A stretch of 64,000 bases of DNA from Croceibacterium_A sp035626815 (GTDB lineage: Bacteria > Pseudomonadota > Alphaproteobacteria > Sphingomonadales > Sphingomonadaceae): positions 94,805-158,804 of the forward strand of contig DASPMY010000012.1 of the NCBI GenBank assembly GCA_035626815.1. Direction: 5' to 3'. The notes beneath the pieces are model-generated. The model was not told the origin of the DNA. It ran no database searches and saw only the letters and a list, made by a program, of their open reading frames with translations. This document shows, one piece after another, positions 17,116 to 24,876 of this stretch; position 1 is the stretch's first letter; each line of letters starts with the position of its first letter. A program made the translations under genes and the position numbers.

Positions 17116-18249
17116 ATGCCCGACCGGTCGACCTCGATCTTCGAGCGCACCTCGGCGCTGGCGCGCGAGCTCGGGGCGATCAACCTCGGGCAGGGCTTCC
17201 CGGACTTGCCCGAGCCGCCCGAGCTGCTCGAAGCGGCCCGCCGGGCGCTGGTCGCGCATCCCAACCAGTACCCGCCGATGCGCGGGCTCGCCGAGTTGCG
17301 CCGCGCAGTCGCCGAATTCTACCGGCGCGAGCAGGGGCTGGAGGTGGGCGAGGGCGAGGTGATCGTCACCTCGGGCGCGACCGAGGCGCTCGCCGCGGCG
17401 ATCCTCGCCTTCGTCGGGCCCGGCGACGAGGCGATCCTGCTGCAGCCGTTCTACGACGCCTACCTGCCGCTGATCGAGCGCGCCGGCGGCGTGGCCCGCA
17501 CCGTCGGCCTCGAGCCGCCGGGCTGGACCGTGCCGCTCGACCGGCTCGCAGCCGCGATCGGCCCGCGGACGAAGCTGATCGTCCTCAACACCCCCAACAA
17601 CCCCACCGGCACCGTGATCGACCGGGCCACGCTCGCGGCGATCGGCGCGCTGTGCCGGCGCCACGACCTCGTGCTGCTGAGCGACGAGGTGTGGGAGGGG
17701 ATGGTGTACGGCGGCGCCCGCCACGTCTCGGCCTTGTCGGTCCCCGACTTGCGCGAGCGGGCGGTCAAGGTCGGCTCGGCCGGCAAGATCTTTTCGCTCA
17801 CCGGGTGGAAGGTCGGCTGGGCCGTCGCCGCGCCGCCGCTCGCCGAGGCGATCGCGCGCCAGCACCAGTTCCTCACCTTTACCACCGCCACGCCGCTGCA
17901 ATGGGCGGTCGCCGAAGGGCTCGCGCTGCCGGGCGAGTGGCACGCCGCGCACCGCGCCCGCTACGCCGCTGCGCGCGCGCGGCTGGTCGGCGGGCTGGCG
18001 GCGGCAGGCTACGCCGTGCTGCCGGCCGCGGGCACCTGGTTCGTCACCGTCGACCTCGCCGCCTCGGGCCTGCCGCCCGACGACGAAGCCGTCGCCGAGC
18101 GCCTGGTGCGCGAGGCCGGGGTCGCCGCGATCCCGGTCTCGGCGTTCTATCGCGACGCGCCCGAGACCGGCTACCTGCGCCTGTGCTTCGCCAAGGAGCA
18201 GGCCACGCTCGATGCCGCGATCGAGCGGCTGGCGGCGTTCCGGCGCTGA
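17116..18249 (+). CDS. Class I/II PLP-dependent aminotransferase
   Basis: 377 residues. Fold type I aminotransferase with INLGQGFPDLPEP, NQYPPMRGLAELR, the NTPNNPTG motif and the PLP Lys224 in GSAGKIFSLTGWKVGW. The GQGFPDL and PLP-region sequences are most like kynurenine/glutamine transaminases and methionine aminotransferases. The exact substrate cannot be decided. It is divergent from rel and followed by a short palindrome. Confidence 0.9.
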   Translation: MPDRSTSIFERTSALARELGAINLGQGFPDLPEPPELLEAARRALVAHPNQYPPMRGLAELRRAVAEFYRREQGLEVGEGEVIVTSGATEALAAAILAFVGPGDEAILLQPFYDAYLPLIERAGGVARTVGLEPPGWTVPLDRLAAAIGPRTKLIVLNTPNNPTGTVIDRATLAAIGALCRRHDLVLLSDEVWEGMVYGGARHVSALSVPDLRERAVKVGSAGKIFSLTGWKVGWAVAAPPLAEAIARQHQFLTFTTATPLQWAVAEGLALPGEWHAAHRARYAAARARLVGGLAAAGYAVLPAAGTWFVTVDLAASGLPPDDEAVAERLVREAGVAAIPVSAFYRDAPETGYLRLCFAKEQATLDAAIERLAAFRR

Positions 18250-18283
18250 TCGCCCTCGCCCTTTCGCGCCCTCGACGCCCTGT

Positions 18284-18304
18284 CCCTCTCCCGATGGGAG
18301 AGGG
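18284..18304. repeat. Intergenic hairpin CCCTCTCCC/GGGAGAGGG
   Basis: A 9 bp perfect stem with loop GAT, between the convergent aminotransferase and M1 peptidase genes, followed by GGGGCGTGAGCGGGTGAGGGTCAGC-type sequence. It may terminate transcription from both sides and looks like another short repeat family of this genome. Confidence 0.55.
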
Positions 18305-18325
18305 AGGGGCGTGAGCGGGTGAGGG

Positions 18326-20224
18326 TCAGCCGGCCGGCGCCACCACATCGTCGACCGAGCCTTGCGTCACCGAATGGTACCCGGCGCGCGTCCGGGCGTA
18401 GATGCGCCGCGCGATCGGCTGGCCCCACTCGCCCTGCTTCATCAGCGCCTCGAACAGCGGCAGCACGAACTTGCGGCGGCCGACGCGGGCGAGGAACTGC
18501 TCGGCGACCGGCACCGCCGCGTCGTAGCGGTTGGCCAGCGCCAGCTCGAGCCAGGCGAACAGCACCTCGTTGTTGCCCGACTGCGACAGGCCGAGATGGA
18601 CGTCGAGGTCGCCGAGCTGCGCGCGGGTCAGCTCCTTCGGCAGCTTGCCGAGGAAGCGCAGCCGCTCCTGCGTGCTCCACCGCGCCCACGCCTCCGAATC
18701 GACCACATGGCTGGCCCGGTAATCGGCCGCCTTGGCGTCGACCTCGGCGAACGCCGCGGGGTCCGGGCGGGCGACGTTGGCCGGCAGCCCGGTGCCGTAG
18801 ACCCACTCGTCGAGCATCAGCCGGCGCTCGAGCTCGGCGTCGCCCCGGACGAGCTGGGCGCGCATGTCGGCGAGCAACAGCGCCGAGGTCGCCGGCTGGA
18901 ACGCGTGGCTGTCGAACCAGGCGCGCAGCCAGGCGTCGAACCGCTCGCGGCCGACGATCGTCTCGACCGTGCGCATGAACGCCGCGCCCTTGTCGTAGAC
19001 GATGCCGCTCTCGCCGCCGTCGGGCGTCGCCTCGGCCTCGGGCAGGTGCAGCGCCGTCACCGCGGCGTCGCGGCCCTTCTCCTCGAACACCTTCTCGATC
19101 TCGGCGAAGCTCAGCGCCGCCTCCTGGCTGGCGCGATGCGAGCCGTAGAGCGCCTCGAGGATGCGGTTCTCGAAATACGAGGTCACGCCCTCGTTGAGCC
19201 AGCCGTCGGCCCAGTTGGCGTTGGTGACGAGGTTGCCCGACCACGAGTGCGCCAGCTCGTGCGCGACGAGCCCGGTCAGGCTGCGGTCGCCGGCGATGAA
19301 CGTCGGGGTGAGGAACGTCAGCGTCGGGTTCTCCATCCCGCCGTAGGGGAAGCTCGGCGGCAGCACGATCATGTCGTAGCGGCCCCAGCGGTAGGGGCCG
19401 TAAAGCGCCTCGGCGGCCGCGACCATCTTCTCGGTGTCGACCAGCTCGGCGGCGGCGGCGTCGAGCATCGCCGGCTCGGTCCACACGCCGGTGCGCGGGC
19501 CGAGCTCGCGGAACGTGAGGTCGCCGGCGGCGAGCGCGATCAGGTACGGCGCGACCGGCTTGTCCATCCGGAAGCGGAAGGCGCGCTTGTCGCCGAGGTC
19601 CTCGGGCTCGCCGACCCGCAGGCCCGACATGACCACGGTGAGCGGCTTGGGGGCGACGATGCGCGCTTCCCAGGTCTGGCGCACGCCGGGGCTGTCCTGC
19701 GTCGGGATCCACGTCCGGTTGAGCGTCGGCTGCCCCTGGCTGAGCAGGTACGGGTGCTCGCCGCCGGCGGTCTGCTCGGGCGCCAGCCACTGCAGCGCCT
19801 CGGCGTCCGGCGCGGCGGTGTAGGCGACGACCACGCGGCGCGCGCCGCCCAGGGTGATCGTGCCCGAGCCGCCGGTGCTGCCCGGGGCGAGCGGCGCGTT
19901 GACCACGTAGGGCAGCCGGTTGCCGGCCGCGTCGGTCACGCTGGACACCCGCAGCAGATGGCTGTCGAGCACCAGCTCGGTCGCGCCGGGCGCGGCGAGG
20001 ATGTCGAGCGTGGCGGTGCCGGCGACCTGCCGGCGCTCGAAATCGAGCTCGAGGTCGAGCGCCACGTGGGTCACCCGCGCGACCTCGGGGCGCGCCGCGC
20101 TCCACGGGTCGTGCGCGTCCTCGCTGGTCAGGATCGGCGAGATCATCGGCGCCTCGCTGTCCTGCGCGGCAGCGGGGGCGGCGGCGACGGCGACGGACAT
20201 CAGGACGGCGGCAACGAAACGCAT
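18326..20224 (-). CDS. M1 family metallopeptidase (aminopeptidase N / LTA4 hydrolase-like)
   Basis: 632 residues, with a signal peptide (MRFVAAVLMSVAVAAAPAAA). It holds the exopeptidase motif GGMEN (residues 295-299), the zinc motif HELAH (322-326) and Glu345 (NEGVTSYFE). The C-terminal helical domain resembles leukotriene A4 hydrolase-like bacterial aminopeptidases. It probably trims peptides in the periplasm or outside the cell. Start 20224 has GGAGAT upstream and gives the signal peptide; the open frame upstream has no domain content. Confidence 0.93.
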   Translation of the reverse strand: MRFVAAVLMSVAVAAAPAAAQDSEAPMISPILTSEDAHDPWSAARPEVARVTHVALDLELDFERRQVAGTATLDILAAPGATELVLDSHLLRVSSVTDAAGNRLPYVVNAPLAPGSTGGSGTITLGGARRVVVAYTAAPDAEALQWLAPEQTAGGEHPYLLSQGQPTLNRTWIPTQDSPGVRQTWEARIVAPKPLTVVMSGLRVGEPEDLGDKRAFRFRMDKPVAPYLIALAAGDLTFRELGPRTGVWTEPAMLDAAAAELVDTEKMVAAAEALYGPYRWGRYDMIVLPPSFPYGGMENPTLTFLTPTFIAGDRSLTGLVAHELAHSWSGNLVTNANWADGWLNEGVTSYFENRILEALYGSHRASQEAALSFAEIEKVFEEKGRDAAVTALHLPEAEATPDGGESGIVYDKGAAFMRTVETIVGRERFDAWLRAWFDSHAFQPATSALLLADMRAQLVRGDAELERRLMLDEWVYGTGLPANVARPDPAAFAEVDAKAADYRASHVVDSEAWARWSTQERLRFLGKLPKELTRAQLGDLDVHLGLSQSGNNEVLFAWLELALANRYDAAVPVAEQFLARVGRRKFVLPLFEALMKQGEWGQPIARRIYARTRAGYHSVTQGSVDDVVAPAG

Positions 20225-20570
20225 GGAAATCTCCGGAAATCTGGGCGGGGAGTCTGGTATCCGCGGAAACCTTATCGAGCGCGCCCGACTGAACGCTGAA
20301 CGGGGGCGGGTCAACCGGCCCGGGGCACCGGCCCGAAGGCGACAATGGCGACGATGGCGACAGGGCGTCGCCCGCTCATCCCGCGATAGTTCCCTTGCTT
20401 TGCCGTAACTTACGGCAAAATCGACAGGGCGACACTGTCCCGGCCAGAATCGCCTTTTCACTCGAATCGACGCGCCGATCATGGACCGGTGCGGGGCGTG
20501 TAGGACAGCGATTTTCCGGGACTGCCAGCGCGTAACTGGACAAAACAGCTATTCCAGCTATATTGGCCAT
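20225..20570. other. 346 bp intergenic region with three sequence signals
   Basis: No gene is seen between the M1 peptidase and the toxin-antitoxin pair. The region holds tandem GGCGACAAT-like units ending GGCGACAGGGCGTCGCCC (about 20336-20373), a perfect palindrome (20399-20419), and a TGTAGGACA site (20499-20507) that recurs near 60.07 kb. Base composition drops toward the antitoxin gene. Confidence 0.7.
20399..20419. promoter_or_regulatory. Perfect palindrome TTTGCCGTAA-C-TTACGGCAAA (candidate operator)
   Basis: Two 10 bp arms around a single central base, in an otherwise noncoding region between divergently transcribed genes. Its length and symmetry fit a dimeric repressor site (TetR- or GntR-like). 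It lies 175 bp upstream of the M1 peptidase start and 152 bp upstream of the antitoxin. The cognate regulator is unknown. Confidence 0.5.
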
Positions 20571-20822
20571 ATGACCGAAATGACTGCCCTCGATGCCAAG
20601 AACCGCTTCGGCCGCCTGATGGAGCTCGCCCAGCGCGCGCCGGTCACGATTACCAAGAACGGCCGCCCGAGCGTGGTGGTCATGTCTGCCGACGCTTACG
20701 AGCGGCGGCGCCACGCGGCTGCTCGCCGTCTTGGCGAGGCGTTGGAACGCACACGCAAAGGGGCCGCCCGCAACGGCTTGACCGAGGCCGAGCTCGAAGC
20801 GTTGCTGGCGGATGACAGCTGA
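20571..20822 (+). CDS. Type II antitoxin, Phd/YefM family
   Basis: 83 residues. MTEMTALDAKNRFGRLMELA then PVTITKNGRPSVVVMS is the classic Phd/YefM DNA-binding fold, followed by a charged C-terminal tail that would neutralise the toxin. It overlaps the PIN toxin gene by 11 bases. Antitoxins of this family usually repress their own operon. An AT-rich stretch with ATAT arms around TGGCC (20558-20571) lies right at the start and could be the operator. ATG 20571 is preferred over in-frame upstream starts because it begins the conserved fold. Confidence 0.9.
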   Translation: MTEMTALDAKNRFGRLMELAQRAPVTITKNGRPSVVVMSADAYERRRHAAARRLGEALERTRKGAARNGLTEAELEALLADDS

Positions 20823-21231
20823 GCGGCTGGTCTTTGATTGCAATGTCCTGATCAGCGCGGCGCTCGTCGAAGCGGGAACCGCAGCGAAGGCGCTCGACGC
20901 CGCGTATGCCGGACACATCCTGTTATTTTCGGCGCCGACGTTCGATGAACTTGTCTCGCGTCTCTCGCGGCCGAAGTTCGACCGCTATCTCGATGATGCG
21001 TCGCGCCTCGGCATTCTGGAAGCGCTTTCGGCGGTAGCCGAATGGATCGAGATCGAAGATCTACCGCTAGGGTGCCGCGATCCCGATGACGACAAGTATC
21101 TCGAAACAGCCTTGCGCGGCGCAGCGGACGCGATCGTGACAGGTGATCGCGACTTGCTCGTTATGAACCCCTTCGACGGAATCCCGATCCTCACTCCCGC
21201 AGACTGGTTACGGCGGGGAGGCGCGCACTAG
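20812..21231 (+). CDS. PIN-domain toxin of toxin-antitoxin pair
   Basis: 139 residues. The PIN ribonuclease acidic residues are visible: Asp9 in VFDCNVLISA, Glu in TFDELVSR, DPDDDKYLE and TGDRDLL. This is the 'putative toxin-antitoxin system toxin component, PIN family' type, an Mg-dependent RNase held inactive by the Phd partner. Its 3' end overlaps the convergent hemF stop by four bases. Confidence 0.9.
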   Translation: MTAERLVFDCNVLISAALVEAGTAAKALDAAYAGHILLFSAPTFDELVSRLSRPKFDRYLDDASRLGILEALSAVAEWIEIEDLPLGCRDPDDDKYLETALRGAADAIVTGDRDLLVMNPFDGIPILTPADWLRRGGAH

Positions 21232-22082
21232 CTCCACTTCACCTCCGGCGGCAGGCTCATCAGGATGGCGTCGATGTTGCCGCCGGTCTTGAGGCCGAAC
21301 AGCGTGCCGCGGTCGTAGACGAGGTTGAACTCGACGTAGCGGCCGCGCCATTCGAGCTGGGCCTCCTTCTCCTGCGCCGTCCACTCGGCGCCCATGCGCT
21401 TGCGCACGATCTTCGGGAAGGCGTCGAGGAACGCCTCGCCGACGTCCCTGGTGAAGGCGAAGTGGCGCTCCCATTCAGCCGCGTCGGCGCATTCGAGATG
21501 GTCGTAGAAGATGCCGCCGACCCCCCGGTGCACGCCGCGGTGGGGGATGAAGAAGTACTCGTCCGCCCACTTGGCGAAGCGTTCGTAGTACGTCGGGTTG
21601 TGGGCGGCGCAGGCGGCGCGGAAGCGGGCGTGGAAGGCCTCGGTGTCCTCCGCGTAGGGGATCGGCGGGTTGAGGTCGGCGCCGCCGCCGAACCACGCCT
21701 TGCCGGTGGTCAGGAAGCGCGTGTTCATGTGGACGGCGGGGACGTGCGGGTTGGCCATATGCGCGACCAGGCTGATGCCGGTGGCGGTGAAGGCGGGGTT
21801 CTCGTCCGCGCCATGCATGGTGCGGGCGAACTCGGGCGCGAAGGTGCCCTGCACGGTCGAGACGTTGACCCCGACTTTCTCGAACACCTGGCCCTTCATC
21901 ACCCCGCGCATGCCGCCGCCGGGATCGGGATGGCCTTCCTCTTCGCGCTGCCATTCGATGTACTCGAATGACGCGTCGGAGCCGGCCTCGCGCTCGATCG
22001 CCTCGAACTCGGCGCAGATCCGGTCGCGCAACGATTCGAACCATTCGCGGGCGCGGGCGGTATGGGGCTGCCAATCAGTCAT
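21228..22082 (-). CDS. hemF: Oxygen-dependent coproporphyrinogen III oxidase
   Basis: 284 residues. It makes protoporphyrinogen IX from coproporphyrinogen III in haem synthesis. Diagnostic stretches include GGGMRGVMKGQVFEKVGVN, HMNTRFL, WFGGGADLNPPIPY, HRGVGGIFYD and EFNLVYDRGTLFGLKTGG near the end. Length and motifs are complete. A repeat element (22094-22180) lies just upstream of its start, between it and pdeM. Confidence 0.96.
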   Translation of the reverse strand: MTDWQPHTARAREWFESLRDRICAEFEAIEREAGSDASFEYIEWQREEEGHPDPGGGMRGVMKGQVFEKVGVNVSTVQGTFAPEFARTMHGADENPAFTATGISLVAHMANPHVPAVHMNTRFLTTGKAWFGGGADLNPPIPYAEDTEAFHARFRAACAAHNPTYYERFAKWADEYFFIPHRGVHRGVGGIFYDHLECADAAEWERHFAFTRDVGEAFLDAFPKIVRKRMGAEWTAQEKEAQLEWRGRYVEFNLVYDRGTLFGLKTGGNIDAILMSLPPEVKWS

Positions 22083-22093
22083 TTGCTTTCAAT

Positions 22094-22180
22094 CCCCCCT
22101 CCCGCTTGCGGGAGGGGCCGGGGGTGGGCCTGTGAGGCGGGACTGGCCCACCCCTAACCCCTCCCGCAAGCGGGAGGGGG
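22094..22180. repeat. Nested inverted repeat between hemF and pdeM
   Basis: Outer copies CCCCTCCCGC-TT-GCGGGAGGGG (22096-22117) and CCCCTCCCGC-AA-GCGGGAGGGG (22158-22179) are hairpins themselves and are also inverted with respect to each other. The middle has GGGGTGGGCC and GGCCCACCCC. The same CCCCTCCCGC hairpin appears at 29369-29390, so this is a dispersed family. Confidence 0.75.
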
Positions 22181-22227
22181 ACTATAGTTGCCTTGCCAAC
22201 GCAGCGGACCCGGTGCAAGGGAAGCCC

Positions 22228-22926
22228 ATGGTTCCCCTTTCGTTCGACTTCTGCGGCGAGGAATTCGTCCTCACCCGCGACCGCGCGCTGTACTGGCCGC
22301 GCGAGCGGGCGCTGCTGGTCGCCGACCTGCACCTCGAGAAGGCCAGCTTCTTCGCCCGCCACGGCCAGCTGCTGCCGCCGTACGACAGCCGCGAGACCCT
22401 GGAGCGCCTCGCGCTGGCGATCCGCGAGACGGGCGCGCGGCGGGTCTACACGCTGGGCGACAACTTCCACGATTCGGCCGGCACCGAGCGGCTCGAGCCG
22501 CATGCGGCCGGAATGCTGGCGGCGCTGACGCGCGCGACCGACTGGGTGTGGATCACCGGCAACCACGACGCGGCGATGGAGGCCAAGGCCGGCGGCGCGC
22601 TCGCCGTCGAGCTGGAGATCGCCGGGATCGTGCTGCGCCATCGGGCACAGGCGGGCGAGACGCGGCCCGAGCTGTCGGGCCACTACCACCCGCGGCTGCA
22701 ACTCACCGTCCACCATCGCCGCATCCGCCGCCCGTGCGCGGTGGTCAGCCACGATGCGACCGGCTGCGGGCGGATGATCCTCCCGGCCTATGGCGCGCTG
22801 ACCGGCGGGATGGACGCGGGCGACCCGGCGATCCTCGCCGCGCTCCAGCCGGCTACCGCGATCGACGCGGTGCTGCCGGCCGGGGGCAAGCTGGTGCAGT
22901 TCCCCTTGTGGCGCGCGGCCGCCTGA
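22228..22926 (+). CDS. pdeM: PdeM-type metallophosphoesterase (ligase-associated)
   Basis: 232 residues. Calcineurin-like phosphoesterase motifs: ADLHLEKASFF (D-x-H), TLGDNFHDS (GD), WITGNHD (GNHD) and LSGHYHPR (GHxH). The LHLEKASFFARHG signature fits the 'ligase-associated DNA damage response endonuclease PdeM' group. That gene usually sits with an Lhr-type helicase, exonuclease and ATP-dependent DNA ligase; none of these are adjacent here. Confidence 0.85.
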   Translation: MVPLSFDFCGEEFVLTRDRALYWPRERALLVADLHLEKASFFARHGQLLPPYDSRETLERLALAIRETGARRVYTLGDNFHDSAGTERLEPHAAGMLAALTRATDWVWITGNHDAAMEAKAGGALAVELEIAGIVLRHRAQAGETRPELSGHYHPRLQLTVHHRRIRRPCAVVSHDATGCGRMILPAYGALTGGMDAGDPAILAALQPATAIDAVLPAGGKLVQFPLWRAAA

Positions 22927-22950
22927 TTCCTCCCCGTCCCGGGGAGGATT
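22926..22950. repeat. Hairpin TCCTCCCCG/CGGGGAGGA after pdeM
   Basis: A 9 bp stem starting at the pdeM stop codon. It shares the ends of the repeat family found in gcvPB and after the zincin gene, and may act as a terminator for pdeM. Confidence 0.6.
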
Positions 22951-23021
22951 CCACCCTAGCGCCGCCCCGCGTAACGCACTAAGTAGCCCGCTTCGTAATT
23001 CAGCCATCAGGAGATCGGCCC

Positions 23022-23564
23022 ATACCCCGTCCACCCCGGCGCATGCTGGCGCCCCCGGTCAAGTCCGGACCCAAGTTCGACGATTTGATCCTGGCCGAGA
23101 AGGTTCGCGTCATCGACGAGAACGGTGAGAATCTCGGCGTCATGTACACCAAGGAAGCGATCGAGCAGGCCAACGAGCTCGGCCTCAACCTGGTCGAGGT
23201 CTCGCCCGGGGCCGACCCGCCGGTGTGCAAGTACCTCGACGTCGGCAAGCACCGCTACGAGGCGCAGAAGAAGGCCAACGCCGCGCGCAAGACGCAGAAG
23301 ACGCAGCAGATCAAGGAGATCAAGATGCGTCCGAACATCGACGATCACGACTACGACGTGAAGATGCGCAGCGTCACCAAGTTCCTCGAGGACGGCGACA
23401 AGGTGAAGATGACCTTGCGCTTCCGCGGCCGCGAGATGGCCCACCAGGAGCTCGGCATGGACCTGTTGAAGCGCGTCCAGGACGACACCGCCGAGATCGC
23501 CAAGATCGAGGCCTATCCCCGGCTCGAGGGCCGCCAGATGCTGATGGTGCTGTCGCCGAAATAG
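23022..23564 (+). CDS. infC: Translation initiation factor IF-3, apparent AUA start
   Basis: 180 residues if begun at ATA 23022; 173 if begun at ATG 23043. It binds the 30S subunit and checks start codons. Both IF-3 domains are present: KVRVIDENGENLGVM..LVEVSP in the N-domain, KEIKMRPNIDDHDYDVKM and LRFRGREMAHQELG in the C-domain. A good ribosome site AGGAG (23009-23013) is 8 bases before ATA 23022 but about 29 bases before ATG 23043, which has nothing resembling a site in front. infC is known in other bacteria for rare start codons that let IF-3 limit its own synthesis. Confidence 0.93.
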   Translation: MPRPPRRMLAPPVKSGPKFDDLILAEKVRVIDENGENLGVMYTKEAIEQANELGLNLVEVSPGADPPVCKYLDVGKHRYEAQKKANAARKTQKTQQIKEIKMRPNIDDHDYDVKMRSVTKFLEDGDKVKMTLRFRGREMAHQELGMDLLKRVQDDTAEIAKIEAYPRLEGRQMLMVLSPK

Positions 23565-23574
23565 ACGCCGCCGG

Positions 23575-24768
23575 TCAGCTGCCGGCCGCTCTCACCAGCT
23601 TGTAGTAGTACTTCACCTGGGCGCCGTAGAACGCGCCCACGGTGATGACCGCTTCCGAGCCGACCGGCGCGTTCTGCGGCACGATCCGCACGCTCATCGT
23701 GCGCGTGCCCGAACCGTTGCGGCCGAGGTTGAGCGGCAGGTCGAGGCCGGTCGCTTCGCCGTTCAGCACGGTCAAGTCGACGTTGCTGCCCCGGATCTGG
23801 ATGCCGGTCGCCCAAGTATTGCCGCCGCTCGCTTCGCCGCTGACGGTGAGCGTGACCACCGAGCCCGCGGGCCCGATCGACTGCGGCAGCTCGCTCCACT
23901 GGAACGTGCCGTTGGTGACCGGGGACGTGTAGGCGATCAGGCCCGGCGAGACCGTCGACCAGCTGCCGTCGCGCGGAGTCGGCTCGGGCGGACGCGCCGG
24001 GTCCATCTCGAGCACGGGCCCGCCAACCGGCTCGGCACGAGGCGGCGGCGCGGCGCTGGTGGCGACGACCGGCGGCGGAGCGTCCTCGTCGAAGCAGCCG
24101 CCGAGGCTCATCTGCTCGACGATCGCGCGGCGCGTCGCTTCGGCATAGACGGCGCGCGGGTCCGACCCGCCGCTGCCCGCCTCGACCGCGTCGTCGACCA
24201 GCGCGAGCGCCTCGGCATCGCGCAGCAGCCGTTCGAGCTGCACGCGCAGCTGCTCGCGGCACACGTTGCCGGCAAGGCAGGAAAGCTCGTGGCGCGCGGC
24301 GATCGTCGCGACCTGCGAGTCGGCCGCTGCCGGCAGTTGCTCGAGCGACAAGGTCACATACCAGACGGCATACGCGGCGGGATCGGCGCTGCGCATGATC
24401 TTATGCGCCCCGTCGGCAAAATATCTGGCGCAGGTCGGGATCGTCAGCGCCGCCCCGTTGCATCGCAGGCCCATGATCCCGGCCAGCCGTTCCATCTCGG
24501 GATAGTAGGCACGGTTCACCTGACCCGCCGTCGCAATCGCGTTGGGGTCGCTCGAGCCGGTGTTGAAGCTCTGGATCGCCGCATTGAGATCGGCGAGACG
24601 GACCGCGATCATCCGGCCATCCTCGATCGTCATCGGCTCGGCGAGCATGTCGTCGGCCTGATCGAACTGCGCCCTCAGCGCCGCGCAATACTGCGGCGTC
24701 TGCGCGCTCGCCGACGCGCCCACGGCGAGAACCGCCGCCAATGCCATAATCCGTGCCGATCGCCGCAT
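23575..24768 (-). CDS. Secreted protein of unknown function
   Basis: 397 residues. The signal peptide is MRRSARIMALAAVLAVGASASAQ. The N-terminal half is helical with paired cysteines (YCAALRAQFDQADDML, LSCLAGNVC). A proline-rich linker (about residues 230-265) leads to a beta-rich C-terminal domain with VTLTVSGEASGGNTWATG and TMSVRIVPQNAPVGSE. I do not recognise a family. ATG 24768 has GGGGAG upstream; the open frame continues upstream in sequence antisense to the SLC13 gene and is ignored. Confidence 0.75.
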   Translation of the reverse strand: MRRSARIMALAAVLAVGASASAQTPQYCAALRAQFDQADDMLAEPMTIEDGRMIAVRLADLNAAIQSFNTGSSDPNAIATAGQVNRAYYPEMERLAGIMGLRCNGAALTIPTCARYFADGAHKIMRSADPAAYAVWYVTLSLEQLPAAADSQVATIAARHELSCLAGNVCREQLRVQLERLLRDAEALALVDDAVEAGSGGSDPRAVYAEATRRAIVEQMSLGGCFDEDAPPPVVATSAAPPPRAEPVGGPVLEMDPARPPEPTPRDGSWSTVSPGLIAYTSPVTNGTFQWSELPQSIGPAGSVVTLTVSGEASGGNTWATGIQIRGSNVDLTVLNGEATGLDLPLNLGRNGSGTRTMSVRIVPQNAPVGSEAVITVGAFYGAQVKYYYKLVRAAGS

Positions 24769-24876
24769 CGAGGCTCCCCGCTCCGACTTGGCGGCAAGAT
24801 ACCATGCGGCCGGGCGCGGAGCAATTTGTGCGCGCCCGCCGGGGCGGCTAGGAAAGCGGCGGGAACGGGGGAGTAG

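Noticed and set aside
22094..22180. CRISPR-like repeat array
   Set aside because: Only two hairpin copies, inverted to each other, without regular spacers; no cas genes in the window.
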